Both the position numbers and the translations under genes were made by a program. A stretch of DNA of 64,000 nt from Ornithinibacillus halotolerans (GTDB lineage Bacteria; Bacillota; Bacilli; Bacillales; Amphibacillaceae): NCBI RefSeq assembly GCF_014637405.1, contig NZ_BMEY01000003.1, positions 182,240-246,239 of the forward strand, written 5' to 3'. The notes under the pieces were generated by a model. That model had not been told where the DNA came from, made no database searches, and saw only the letters and a list, made by a program, of their open reading frames with translations. How positions within the stretch are numbered: position 1 is the first letter of the stretch; each line of letters opens with the position of its first letter. Shown one piece after another: positions 32,879 to 40,779 of this stretch.

Positions 32879-34078
32879 TTGAGTTTAGAACAACAAGAAA
32901 TAAGAGAGAATCAACTATACAAATTTTTACTAATTACAGGAATTATTCTAGTCGCATTTAACCTTCGTCCTGCAATTACATCGGTTGGACCACTGATGAG
33001 TACAATTCGTGATGATCTTGGTTTATCGAACTGGAGTGTTGGATTATTAACGAGTCTACCACTAATTGTATTTGCGATAATGTCACCTATCTCAGCTAAA
33101 CTAGGGAATCGTTATTCGAACGAAGTGGTGATGTTGTTTGGACTTATATTTATAATAGTAGGGATCGCTACAAGATCAGCCTCAACGATTATATTGTTAT
33201 TTGCTGGAACATTATTAATTGGCGTAGGAATTGCAGTATGTAATGTTCTTTTACCAGGTGTTATTAAAGATAAATTTCCTTTAAAAGTTGGATTAATGAC
33301 GAGTGTCTATTCCACATCGATGGGGGTACTTGCAGCTGCAGCCTCAGGAATTAGTTTTCCACTAGCTAGCAATTATAATTTAGGCTGGCAACTTGCTCTT
33401 CTTATCTGGGCTATTCCAGCATTTCTTGCTATGATCGTATGGCTATTTGTCACGAAAAATAAACAAGGAAAAAGTACTGAAACACAATTTTTAACAGAAA
33501 CAAATACGAACCTCTGGCGTTCTCCATTAGCCTGGCAAATAGCGTTCTATATGGGATTTCAATCGTTTCAATTTTATGTCGTAGTGACTTGGTTACCTGA
33601 AATTCTTCATTCTACTGGGATGACGATGGAAACAGCAGGCTGGATGTTGTCATTTACACAATTTATTGGGATTCCTGCAAGTTTTATTGTTCCAGTGTTA
33701 GCGGGGAAATTTGCTTCCCAACGTATACTTGTTGTTATAATGGGTGCATTCTCTGTTTTAGGGTATAGCGGATTATTACTAGGCACTAATTATGTAACGA
33801 TGTTAATTAGCATCATTTTTATTGGTATTGCGCTAAGTGGAACATTCTCCTTAGCGTTGACATTTTTAGGATTACGTGCAAAAACAGCAAAACAATCTTC
33901 AGCCCTTTCTGGTATGGCACAAGCTTTTGGTTATATCCTTGCTGCTGTAGGACCAATATTTATCGGTTATTTATTTGACTTAACCAAGGCTTGGACAACC
34001 CCAATTGTGACATTAATCATTACTTCGATTTTAGTGATCGTCGTTGGACTAGGTGCTGGCCGAAACAAATATGTATAA
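32879..34078 (+). CDS. MFS transporter, CynX/NimT (cyanate permease-like) family
   Basis: 399 aa from TTG 32879, chosen because GGAAGGGG (32863-32870) is 8 bases upstream; the in-frame TTG at 32861 overlaps that site. Twelve predicted spans. The N-terminal signature NLRPAITSVGPLMSTIRDDLGLS and the GxLTSLPLxxFAxxSP block are typical of the CynX/NimT/YycB subfamily, whose known members move cyanate or nitroimidazole-like compounds. The substrate is unknown here. It is 29 bases ahead of pcp and probably co-transcribed. Confidence 0.88.
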   Translation: MSLEQQEIRENQLYKFLLITGIILVAFNLRPAITSVGPLMSTIRDDLGLSNWSVGLLTSLPLIVFAIMSPISAKLGNRYSNEVVMLFGLIFIIVGIATRSASTIILLFAGTLLIGVGIAVCNVLLPGVIKDKFPLKVGLMTSVYSTSMGVLAAAASGISFPLASNYNLGWQLALLIWAIPAFLAMIVWLFVTKNKQGKSTETQFLTETNTNLWRSPLAWQIAFYMGFQSFQFYVVVTWLPEILHSTGMTMETAGWMLSFTQFIGIPASFIVPVLAGKFASQRILVVIMGAFSVLGYSGLLLGTNYVTMLISIIFIGIALSGTFSLALTFLGLRAKTAKQSSALSGMAQAFGYILAAVGPIFIGYLFDLTKAWTTPIVTLIITSILVIVVGLGAGRNKYV

Positions 34079-34107
34079 GAAAAAATAGGATAGGAGAGGT
34101 AATTTTT

Positions 34108-34704
34108 ATGAAGAAACTATTACTAACAGGATTTGAACCATTTCTAGAATTCCCGATTAATCCAACAACAGAAATTGCAACGACTTTACATGGGGAAAAA
34201 ATTGGTGAATATGAAGTTATTGGAGAAATTCTCTCTGTCGATTTCCTTCAGTCTGGTAATCAATTATTGAATTTATTAGAAAAGCATAAACCAGATGCAG
34301 TCGTATCACTCGGACTTGCTGGAGGCAGAAATTGTATCACACCGGAGAGAATTGCGATAAATTGTAATGATGGTCCGGTTGATAATAGAGGCCATAAACC
34401 AAATGGAGAAAAGATTATTGAGAGTGGTCCAGACGCTTATTTTTCAAAACTACCGATCTATGAAATAGTAAAAAAGCTAGAAGAAGCAGGATACCCTGCG
34501 AAGATCTCAAATACAGCAGGAACTTACCTTTGTAATAATGTCATGTATCATGCGCTTCATTATATTGAAGAAAAAGGATTAAATATACAATCGGGATTTA
34601 TTCATATCCCAGCATCACACACACTAGCAGTTAAGAAAAACATGCCTAGCTGGTCTCAACAAGATTTAACAGATGCTATTAAACTTGCAATAAATTGTTT
34701 GTAA
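34108..34704 (+). CDS. pcp: Pyrrolidone-carboxylate peptidase (pyroglutamyl peptidase I)
   Basis: 198 aa from ATG 34108 (AGGAGAGG upstream). Cytoplasmic cysteine peptidase C15, which removes N-terminal pyroglutamate. Catalytic triad E80 (ERIAIN), C142 (LCNNVMY) and H166 (FIHIPASH), all in family position. N-terminal LLTGFEPF is also diagnostic. Length is slightly under the usual 200-215. Confidence 0.95.
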   Translation: MKKLLLTGFEPFLEFPINPTTEIATTLHGEKIGEYEVIGEILSVDFLQSGNQLLNLLEKHKPDAVVSLGLAGGRNCITPERIAINCNDGPVDNRGHKPNGEKIIESGPDAYFSKLPIYEIVKKLEEAGYPAKISNTAGTYLCNNVMYHALHYIEEKGLNIQSGFIHIPASHTLAVKKNMPSWSQQDLTDAIKLAINCL

Positions 34705-34712
34705 ATATGATT

Positions 34713-34765
34713 GGGGAGCATATGCATTAGTGCAATCAGGCGTATGCTCCTCATTTTAATTTTTG
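34713..34765 (+). terminator. Terminator after pcp
   Basis: GGAGCATA (34715-34722) pairs with TATGCTCC (34743-34750), with an inner TGCA/TGCA stem, followed by TCATTTTAATTTTT. The right arm also resembles the first unit of the minisatellite that follows. Confidence 0.7.
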
Positions 34766-35244
34766 TGCCAATGGGAAAAAAGTATGTTCCCTTATTCGAT
34801 ATTAATGCACCTATGTGAATAAGGAATGTGCCCTTACTTGTTAATAATGCGCCCATGTGACCAAGTAATGTGCCCTTACTTGTTAATAATGCGCCCATGT
34901 GAAGAAGTAATGTGTCCTTACTTGTTAATAATGCGCCCATGTGAAGAAGTAATGTGTCCTTACTTGTTATTAATGCACCCATGTGAACAAGGATTGTGCC
35001 CCTAACCGTTATGAATGCACCCATGATACCAAGTAATGTGCCCCTAACCGTTATGAATGCACCCATGATACCAAGTAATGTGCCCCTAACCGTTATGAAT
35101 GCACCCATGATACCAAGTAATGCGCCCATAATCGTTAATAATGCACCCAAGAAACCAAGTAATGCGCCCTTAATCCGTCTCTATGCTCCCATAGAAAAAA
35201 AGTATGCACCCTTAACCCAGTTTTATCCTCCCATTACTACTCTC
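34762..35244. repeat. 21-bp minisatellite, about 23 tandem units
   Basis: Units of exactly 21 bases, e.g. AATGCGCCCATGTGAAGAAGT alternating with AATGTGTCCTTACTTGTTAAT, giving a 42-bp higher-order period. All begin (A/T)ATGYRCCC or close. The best-conserved block is units 3-17; edge units decay. Because 21 is a multiple of 3, ORFs stay open on both strands (heptads NAPMIPS/NVPLTVM on plus, MGALLTS/KGTLLGH on minus), but neither has a start with a ribosome site or a signal of selection. It fills the 640-base gap between pcp and an MFS gene. Confidence 0.92.
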
Positions 35245-35344
35245 AATCCCTCAAGGATATAAGAATTTCCCAATTGCTTTCTCCCACTAAATGTATTAAA
35301 ATTACCTAGTTAATGAGATTATAAGAATGTGAGATGATGACACC

Positions 35345-36532
35345 ATGCCAAAATATATATGGCTTTTGGCAGTTGCAACGACCATTAGTGTAACAGGTGG
35401 TTCTTTTTTATGGCCACTTAATACGATATACATGCATAATGAATTAGGGAAAAGCTTAGCATTTGCTGGCTTTATTTTAATGTTTAACCAAGGGGCGAAT
35501 ATTGTCGGAAACTTGGTAGGTGGTATTCTTTTTGATAAATTTAGTGCATATAAAACGATTCTGTTTGGAGCATTGCTTTCAACGAGTGCGGCAACTTTTC
35601 TAACGTTTAACCATGATATTGTGGCATATTCTATCTGTCTATTAATTATTGGTCTTGGTTCCGGTATTACTTGGCCCGTTATGTATGCGATGGCAGGTTC
35701 AGTCTGGCCAGAAGGTGGTAGAAGGACGTTTAATGCCATTTATGTCGCACAAAACTTAGGGGTGGCACTTGGGGCTATGATCGGTGGGTATGTTGCAAGT
35801 ATTTCGTTTGATTATATATTTATTGCGAATGCTTCCCTCTTATTTGTTTTTACTTTAATTGTTATCTTTGCTTTTCGTGGTATGGATGAAGAGAAAAATC
35901 GACATATGCATACGAACATCCTTGAACAAAGCGGACAAATTAAAGATAAATCAGCATTTACTTCGTTAATTATTTTAAGTGTTGGATTTTTCGTTACATG
36001 GTTTGCTTACAGTCAGTGGCAATCCACAATCGCGTCTTACACACAGGATATTGGAGTGCCATTAGAACAATATAGTACACTTTGGGCTATTAATGGGTTC
36101 TTAATTGTATTAGGACAACCATTACTTAAACTATTTACAGACCGAGTGACATCTCCTAAAACCCATATTTACGTCGGGGCGAGTATCTTTTTATTCTCTT
36201 TCGTGATAGCTATGTATGCAGAGGCATTTACGATGTTTGCGGTAGCGATGGTCATTTTAACTATTGCAGAAATGTTAATTTGGCCTGCCATTCCTACATT
36301 AGCAAATGCATTAGCACCAGCTGGAAGAGCAGGGTTTTACCAAGGATTTATTAATAGTGTAGCAGCAGCAGGTAGGATGCTTGGTCCATTTTTAGGTGGG
36401 CTTGTAGTTGATATGTATAACATAGAAGTATTATTCTACTGTTTATTAGTACTGTTACTAGTCCCTTTCTTTACAACAAAAATATACAATCGTACGGGAA
36501 AACAAGATCAAGTAGCAGAAAAAAAAGCATAG
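35345..36532 (+). CDS. MFS multidrug-type transporter
   Basis: 395 aa, twelve predicted spans, DHA1-like. Motif A region between spans 2 and 3 is GGILFDKFSAYKTILFG (GxLaDrxGrkx-l type). ATG 35345 has only a weak site (GAGATGATG). Similar to the B. subtilis YttB/YfkF-type efflux transporters; substrate unknown. It stands alone after the minisatellite. Confidence 0.87.
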   Translation: MPKYIWLLAVATTISVTGGSFLWPLNTIYMHNELGKSLAFAGFILMFNQGANIVGNLVGGILFDKFSAYKTILFGALLSTSAATFLTFNHDIVAYSICLLIIGLGSGITWPVMYAMAGSVWPEGGRRTFNAIYVAQNLGVALGAMIGGYVASISFDYIFIANASLLFVFTLIVIFAFRGMDEEKNRHMHTNILEQSGQIKDKSAFTSLIILSVGFFVTWFAYSQWQSTIASYTQDIGVPLEQYSTLWAINGFLIVLGQPLLKLFTDRVTSPKTHIYVGASIFLFSFVIAMYAEAFTMFAVAMVILTIAEMLIWPAIPTLANALAPAGRAGFYQGFINSVAAAGRMLGPFLGGLVVDMYNIEVLFYCLLVLLLVPFFTTKIYNRTGKQDQVAEKKA

Positions 36533-36614
36533 CATTCCTTATTTTCAAGGTCCCTTTCATTCATTATCAAAAAGAGGTATAATAGAAATACAAAGCCTGA
36601 AAGGGGATGCTGAC

Positions 36615-36800
36615 ATGTCTTTCTCAAGAGGACCAAAAGAGCCAGTCCCGGAAGTGGAAACGAATGTATGGGCATGCACGAGTGAAGAGTGCAATGGCTG
36701 GATGAGAGAATCTTTCAGTTTCCAGCAAGAAGAACCACATTGCCCACTATGCCAATCATCAATGACTCAAGAAGTTCGAGTTTTACCAGAAGTAAAATAG
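36615..36800 (+). CDS. ydjO: YdjO-family small zinc-ribbon protein
   Basis: 61 aa with two cysteine pairs, CTSEEC (residues about 21-26) and CPLC (about 43-46), likely binding zinc, and the family's WMRESFSF core. B. subtilis YdjO is cold-inducible, with no known biochemical role. ATG with AAAGGGGATGCTG upstream. Monocistronic; followed by a copy of the nested inverted-repeat element. Confidence 0.9.
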   Translation: MSFSRGPKEPVPEVETNVWACTSEECNGWMRESFSFQQEEPHCPLCQSSMTQEVRVLPEVK

Positions 36801-36820
36801 AAATGTAACTATAAAGAAAT

Positions 36821-37086
36821 AGAGGTTGGAACATAAATTCTAAAGATGTTGTTAACCGAATAAGCACTACACTAGCCCCGGAAATAAACGGAGACTCCTT
36901 GAAAAAGGAGTTCGCTTTTTCTACGTGCGAGGTTTCGCTGTCGAAGCGTTCCTTGTCCAGTGGGAGGAAAGGCATCGGTAAGACCCCGGAAGAGCTTTAG
37001 CTCTGAGGAGGCTTACCAGCCGCCCACGGAAAGCGAAGTTTATTTCCGGGGCGGTATTATATGCACTTTTCTTTTTTCAACCTCTC
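36821..37086. repeat. Nested inverted-repeat element, copy A (long form)
   Basis: Inner terminal repeats GCCCCGGAAATAAAC (36875-36889) and GTTTATTTCCGGGGC (37038-37052) are perfect over 15 bp and enclose 148 bases with further hairpins (e.g. GACTCCTTG..., CTTCGACAGCGAA-type arms, and AGAGCTTTAGCTCT). An outer pair AGAGGTTGGAA/TTCAACCTCT (36821-37086) encloses the whole. Copies at 46341-46757 (inverted), 56193-56487 and 63561-63678. No ORF; nothing else in the 392-base gap. Confidence 0.88.
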
Positions 37087-37192
37087 CCTTATAGTTAAAA
37101 AAATGAATGAAGATCTTTAGAATAATCACCAAGTACATAGCCTATACATAAATTGAACTATACTAAATTATTTTTCAAAAGGATGTGTCTTT

Positions 37193-38248
37193 TTGCCAAA
37201 CAAACTAGGGTTTTATGTCACCGGAAATACAGCAGAAGGCTTTGTAAACTTCTTATCTACCAACACTTCCAACTTCCATCATCATATTATTTTAAAACAT
37301 CCATCACTAAAAGTTAAAACAACGATAATAAAAGAAATCATCAATCAATATGAAGCAACAAATGATCTCGAAGTTTTATATAGCTCCATCGGAAATGAAT
37401 TTTTAGAAGGTGTTATTATACGTGATAAAAAAATCGCCATTATTGATGAACGGATAGCAAGTGCAGATTTACCTGGCTCATTTGAAGTTGATTTAACTTT
37501 ATTTACGAATGACCATTTACTAACGGAAGATTTTTCAGCTGAGCGAGATAAAATACGAGAACTGACAGAAACAGCTTACAAAAATTTTCAAACAGGATTA
37601 CGTATTCATGACGACTTAGAAAAGGTTTATATAAAAGAAATGAATTTCAAATTAGCCAATCAAGTTGCTGAGGAATTTGTAGACACGATACTTAAAGACG
37701 TTCCGAAGCAAAATAGACAATCACAAATTGTCCATCGTCTTTTCGGTACGAATACGAAAGATGGTGTCGTTAATTGTGTTCCTGAAATTTTAAGTCAATT
37801 GTCAAACAAGTACTTTATTAAAGGAAGAGCTGGTACTGGAAAATCTACATTTATGAAAAAAGTTATGGCTGCTTGCCAAGATAAAGGCTATGATATTGAA
37901 CTATATCATTGTAGCTTTGACCCAAATAGTATTGATATGGTGCTCGTACGAGATCTAGAATTTTGTATTTTTGATAGTACAGACCCACATGAGTTCTTTC
38001 CTGAAGGACCAGGGGATTATGTAATAGATATGTATGAAAAAACGGTTACTCCAGGAACAGATGAAAAGTATGAGAAGGAAATAACGGAACTGAATACTCG
38101 ATACAAATCATACATGAAAAAAGGAGTCGCAAATTTAAAAGAAGCTGGAGAAATAATAGATTCATTGGAGCAGAGATTTGTAAGAAATCCAAAAGAAATC
38201 GAGAAAATTAAAACTTTTCTTGTTGGGAAAATATTAGATGAAGATTAA
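37193..38248 (+). CDS. PRK06851-type P-loop ATPase with degenerate first P-loop
   Basis: 351 aa from TTG 37193 (AAAAGGATG upstream). The family has two duplicated P-loop halves. Here the second half has an intact Walker A GRAGTGKST (about residues 215-223), then DIELYHCSFDPNSIDMV and CIFDSTDPHEFFP. The first half keeps the fold start (FYVTGNTAEGFVNFL) but its P-loop position reads KHPSLKVKTTI, lacking the glycines. Function of the family is unknown; the FDPNSxDMV and FDSTxPHE blocks are nearly invariant. Single gene with its own terminator. Confidence 0.82.
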   Translation: MPNKLGFYVTGNTAEGFVNFLSTNTSNFHHHIILKHPSLKVKTTIIKEIINQYEATNDLEVLYSSIGNEFLEGVIIRDKKIAIIDERIASADLPGSFEVDLTLFTNDHLLTEDFSAERDKIRELTETAYKNFQTGLRIHDDLEKVYIKEMNFKLANQVAEEFVDTILKDVPKQNRQSQIVHRLFGTNTKDGVVNCVPEILSQLSNKYFIKGRAGTGKSTFMKKVMAACQDKGYDIELYHCSFDPNSIDMVLVRDLEFCIFDSTDPHEFFPEGPGDYVIDMYEKTVTPGTDEKYEKEITELNTRYKSYMKKGVANLKEAGEIIDSLEQRFVRNPKEIEKIKTFLVGKILDED

Positions 38249-38280
38249 CCTGTGAGTAGATTACTTACAGGTTTTTCTTT
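38247..38280 (+). terminator. Terminator after P-loop ATPase gene
   Basis: AACCTGTGAGTA pairs with TACTTACAGGTT (one mismatch), 3-base loop region, followed by TTTTCTTTTT. It overlaps the stop codon. Confidence 0.88.
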
Positions 38281-38428
38281 TTATTATAAATTTTTACGAA
38301 TAATTATTAATTAAGGACATTTGGCCCAAAACTTAAACTAAATCAAAATTTCTCTTGATTTTATTTTGTAAATAATGTAGAATTAATTAACTGAAAATTT
38401 AGTTAATAAATCTTGGGAGGTGGACACC

Positions 38429-38866
38429 GTGATATCTGTTAAGATGCTTAAGCCATATTATATTAAGGCAGACGATCAATTTGTACGTATCATACTAGCA
38501 TACCAATATTTTTCTGTCCTAATTAATAAAAAGGTATATCAGTTTATACCAATCGAAGCTAAAGAAATTCGCATCAACCGCAGAACACGTAAAGTCGAAA
38601 ATGTCGGTAGTCGTTTTGCTTTTCAAAAAGGCAAGGAAATTATTTATATGACGATGACTGAACTAATGACGCTTCCCGATTTTCTAGAACAATTAGATAC
38701 TATTGCAAAACCGTATTATGAAGCTAAACATGAGGTGGATGAAGTAGAATCTGAAGCCAATGCTGTTATAGATGAATTAGAAAAACGAAATATTAAACGA
38801 TTAATCGATAAAGCGCTTGATGAACGTGATGAAGACACGTTTCGTGAACTAGTGAAGTTGTTATGA
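38429..38866 (+). CDS. IDEAL-domain protein, copy 1
   Basis: 145 aa from GTG 38429: GGGAGG (38415-38420) is 8 bases upstream, while the in-frame GTG at 38420 overlaps it, and the chosen start aligns with the paralogue at 39012 (M-x-x-V-K-x-LKPYxIKAD). The C-terminal ~35 residues are the IDEAL domain (VIDELEKRNIKRLIDKALDE). IDEAL domains occur in small Bacillales regulators and adaptors, including the YpiB group; the ~100-residue N-terminal beta-rich domain I do not recognise. Followed by a strong terminator. Confidence 0.83.
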   Translation: MISVKMLKPYYIKADDQFVRIILAYQYFSVLINKKVYQFIPIEAKEIRINRRTRKVENVGSRFAFQKGKEIIYMTMTELMTLPDFLEQLDTIAKPYYEAKHEVDEVESEANAVIDELEKRNIKRLIDKALDERDEDTFRELVKLL

Positions 38867-38867
38867 T

Positions 38868-38925
38868 TCAAAAGGAGCATTTACCTGTACCTATAAATTA
38901 GGCGGGCATGCTCCTTTTGATTTAT
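38868..38925 (+). terminator. Terminator after first IDEAL gene
   Basis: TCAAAAGGAGCAT (38868-38880) and ATGCTCCTTTTGA (38908-38920) are perfect 13-base arms; the right arm supplies the T-run, then TTTATTTT. Confidence 0.88.
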
Positions 38926-39011
38926 TTTCAGAAGAAAAGGTTTCGTTTTAAGAATATAGGGAATTACACGTATTACAATTATTCCACTTGGAAGCATTGG
39001 GGGGAAGATAA

Positions 39012-39446
39012 ATGGTAACAGTTAAATTGTTAAAACCATATTGTATTAAAGCTGATATTGAATATGTTTATGTCCTATTAGAGGAAAGACAATTTACTAT
39101 TTCAATTCATGATGATGTTTACCAATTTGTACCTGAAAAATCAAGGGAGTTCATCATTAATCGCCGAACGAAAAAAATCGAAAACCTTGATGCAACATTT
39201 GCCTTTAAAAAAGATGATATTATTTTCTATTTATCTATGAATGAATTAATCAATATACCAGATTTTTTAATTAAACTATATTTTATTACGAAACCTCATA
39301 TGGAATACAAACAAATTGAAAATATTAATGACGACATAAATGTAATTATCGATGAACTTGAACAACAAAACATTAAGCGATTGATCGATAAAGCATTAGA
39401 CGAACGTAACGAAGAAGCCTTTTATGACTTAATTACACTATTGTAG
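39012..39446 (+). CDS. IDEAL-domain protein, copy 2
   Basis: 144 aa, ATG 39012 with TTGGGGGGAAG upstream. Clearly paralogous to the preceding gene over its whole length: MVTVKLLKPYCIKAD N-terminus, FIINRRTKKIEN in the middle, and the C-terminal IDEAL segment VIIDELEQQNIKRLIDKALD. The two are separately transcribed (terminator between) but adjacent, so a tandem duplication followed by divergence. Function unknown. Confidence 0.83.
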   Translation: MVTVKLLKPYCIKADIEYVYVLLEERQFTISIHDDVYQFVPEKSREFIINRRTKKIENLDATFAFKKDDIIFYLSMNELINIPDFLIKLYFITKPHMEYKQIENINDDINVIIDELEQQNIKRLIDKALDERNEEAFYDLITLL

Positions 39447-39448
39447 AA

Positions 39449-39485
39449 GGAAGGCAGCTAATAAAAATGGCTGCTTTCCGATTTC
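39449..39485 (+). terminator. Terminator after second IDEAL gene
   Basis: GGAAGGCAGC (39449-39458) pairs with GCTGCTTTCC (39470-39479), one mismatch, 11-base loop, then GATTTCG; the T-run is weak. Confidence 0.65.
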
Positions 39486-39749
39486 GATAAAATACCTCAA
39501 GTTAGATAATTCCACTAGATCCCTTCTAAAAAGCTTTTTTAAAGCGCCTTTCTTACCAGAATAAGTCTCCACTTCTAAAACCGCACAATAGTACAAACTT
39601 CCTAGGATTAGTTAGAACGATTAATATTTATAATATAACTTAAGCCTTTATCAGCATGCACAAGCGTTCTTAATAGTGGATGAAAAATTCTTTAAAAAAT
39701 ACAAAATAGTAAGTAAATTAAAGAAATTGAAAGAAATTAAAAGCAAAAT

Positions 39750-39863
39750 GTTCTTTTTAACGAAAAAACGGCCGAATTTGGGATTTTTGTTTCTGAGTAA
39801 AATAGCCTATACTTCAAATTAAGTTGTTCTTTATAAGGAACAAAAGCACATCTTCTAAAGAAC
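39750..39863 (+). promoter_or_regulatory. SinR-type operator boxes upstream of tasA
   Basis: The SinR box consensus in B. subtilis is GTTCTYT. Here GTTCTTT occurs at 39750-39756 and 39826-39832, its reverse complement AAAGAAC at 39857-39863, and AAGGAAC at 39835-39841 (6 of 7), the last making GTTCTTTATAAGGAAC a near palindrome. A -10-like TATACT (39808-39813) lies just before the cluster. The rest of the 549-base gap before tasA is AT-rich and shows no gene; a long leader of about 150 bases is implied. Confidence 0.7.
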
Positions 39864-39995
39864 GATGGTGTTTAACTAGTTAGATACATATGGGAATTCT
39901 TGATTAGAGATTCCCCGGCACTTTTAGATTGTGGCCAGATTTAAAAGTGTGTATTGTTCTGAAAAAATTAAATTATTTTTAGGAGGAATTCGAGA

Positions 39996-40628
39996 ATGAG
40001 TATTAAGAAAAAATTAGGTATGGGTATTGCAGCAGCAGCACTAGGTATTTCATTAGTTGGTGGAGGAACATGGGCTTACTTTAGTGACACGGAAGTATCA
40101 AACAATAGCTTTGCAGCTGGTACTTTAGATTTAGCTGTGAATCCTTCAGTAGTAATTGATGTGGATAACTTGAAGCCTGGAGATACAATGGTTCGCGAAT
40201 TCGTATTAGAAAATAATGGATCTTTAGATATTTCATCTATCGACCTTGCAACTGCATATAACGTTATCGACGCTAAAGGTGATAACGTAGATGACTTTGG
40301 TAAACATATTAAAGTACTATTCTTAGAGAATGCTGATAAGACTGGTGACGGATGGGTAATTGGAGATTATAACGATGTAATCTCTGAAACTACATTATAT
40401 GATTTACAAAATATGACTCCAGATGCGTCTGAAAACCTACAACACTGGATCACTTGGTTATTTGGTCTAAATGGTGAAGGCAGTGGTTTAGCAGCTGGTA
40501 CTAGTGACCAAATGTACGTAGCATTCGAATTCGTTGATAATGATGCAGACCAAAACGAATTCCAAGGCGATTCTCTAGAGCTTGAGTGGACTTTCACAGC
40601 TCACCAAACTGAAGGTGAACTTAGATAA
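39996..40628 (+). CDS. tasA: TasA/camelysin-family biofilm fibre protein
   Basis: 210 aa secreted matrix fibre subunit. SipW-type signal peptide: KKKLGMGIAAAALGISLVGGG-TWAYFSDTE, where cleavage after the hydrophobic core and the conserved W/YFSDxE start are diagnostic of TasA, CalY and camelysin. The mature domain has the jelly-roll pattern with NSFAAGTLDLAV, LKPGDTMVREFVLENNGSLD and a Glu/Asp-rich C-terminus. AGGAGGAATTCGAG precedes the ATG. It comes first, ahead of tapA and sipW, unlike B. subtilis tapA-sipW-tasA, and is separated from them by hairpins that may set its level higher. Confidence 0.92.
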   Translation: MSIKKKLGMGIAAAALGISLVGGGTWAYFSDTEVSNNSFAAGTLDLAVNPSVVIDVDNLKPGDTMVREFVLENNGSLDISSIDLATAYNVIDAKGDNVDDFGKHIKVLFLENADKTGDGWVIGDYNDVISETTLYDLQNMTPDASENLQHWITWLFGLNGEGSGLAAGTSDQMYVAFEFVDNDADQNEFQGDSLELEWTFTAHQTEGELR

Positions 40629-40641
40629 GTATAATGGATTA

Positions 40642-40666
40642 AGAGGAGAACTAACCCTTCTCCTCT
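40642..40666 (+). terminator. Hairpin after tasA (partial terminator)
   Basis: AGAGGAGAA (40642-40650) pairs with TTCTCCTCT (40658-40666), 7-base loop, followed by CTTCC. The tail is only weakly T-rich, so readthrough to tapA is plausible. Confidence 0.6.
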
Positions 40667-40702
40667 CTTCCAATTTCTATAAAATCTCTAACAAATGCAT
40701 TT

Positions 40703-40752
40703 ATTTTACTTTATTAAGAATATCACCCTTGGTGTTCTTAATAAAGTAAAAT
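40703..40752 (+). promoter_or_regulatory. 18-bp perfect inverted repeat in front of tapA
   Basis: ATTTTACTTTATTAAGAA (40703-40720) and TTCTTAATAAAGTAAAAT (40735-40752) are perfect arms; the loop itself contains CACC/GGTG. The structure ends 14 bases before the tapA ribosome site. It could be an RNA processing/stability hairpin or a DNA palindrome; the TTCTTA/TAAGAA parts overlap a SinR-like GTTCTTA (40734-40740). Confidence 0.6.
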
Positions 40753-40779
40753 ATATTCGCTTTATAAGGAGGAAAGTCC

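Noticed and set aside
34656-35150. 164-codon minus-strand ORF of heptad repeats (MGALLTS/KGTLLGH)
   Set aside because: It is the 21-bp minisatellite read in frame plus the antisense of the end of pcp; no ribosome site, and the plus strand is open just as well.
34996-35262. 88-codon plus-strand ORF of NAPMIPS repeats
   Set aside because: Same minisatellite; no Shine-Dalgarno before the ATG and the start lies inside a unit.
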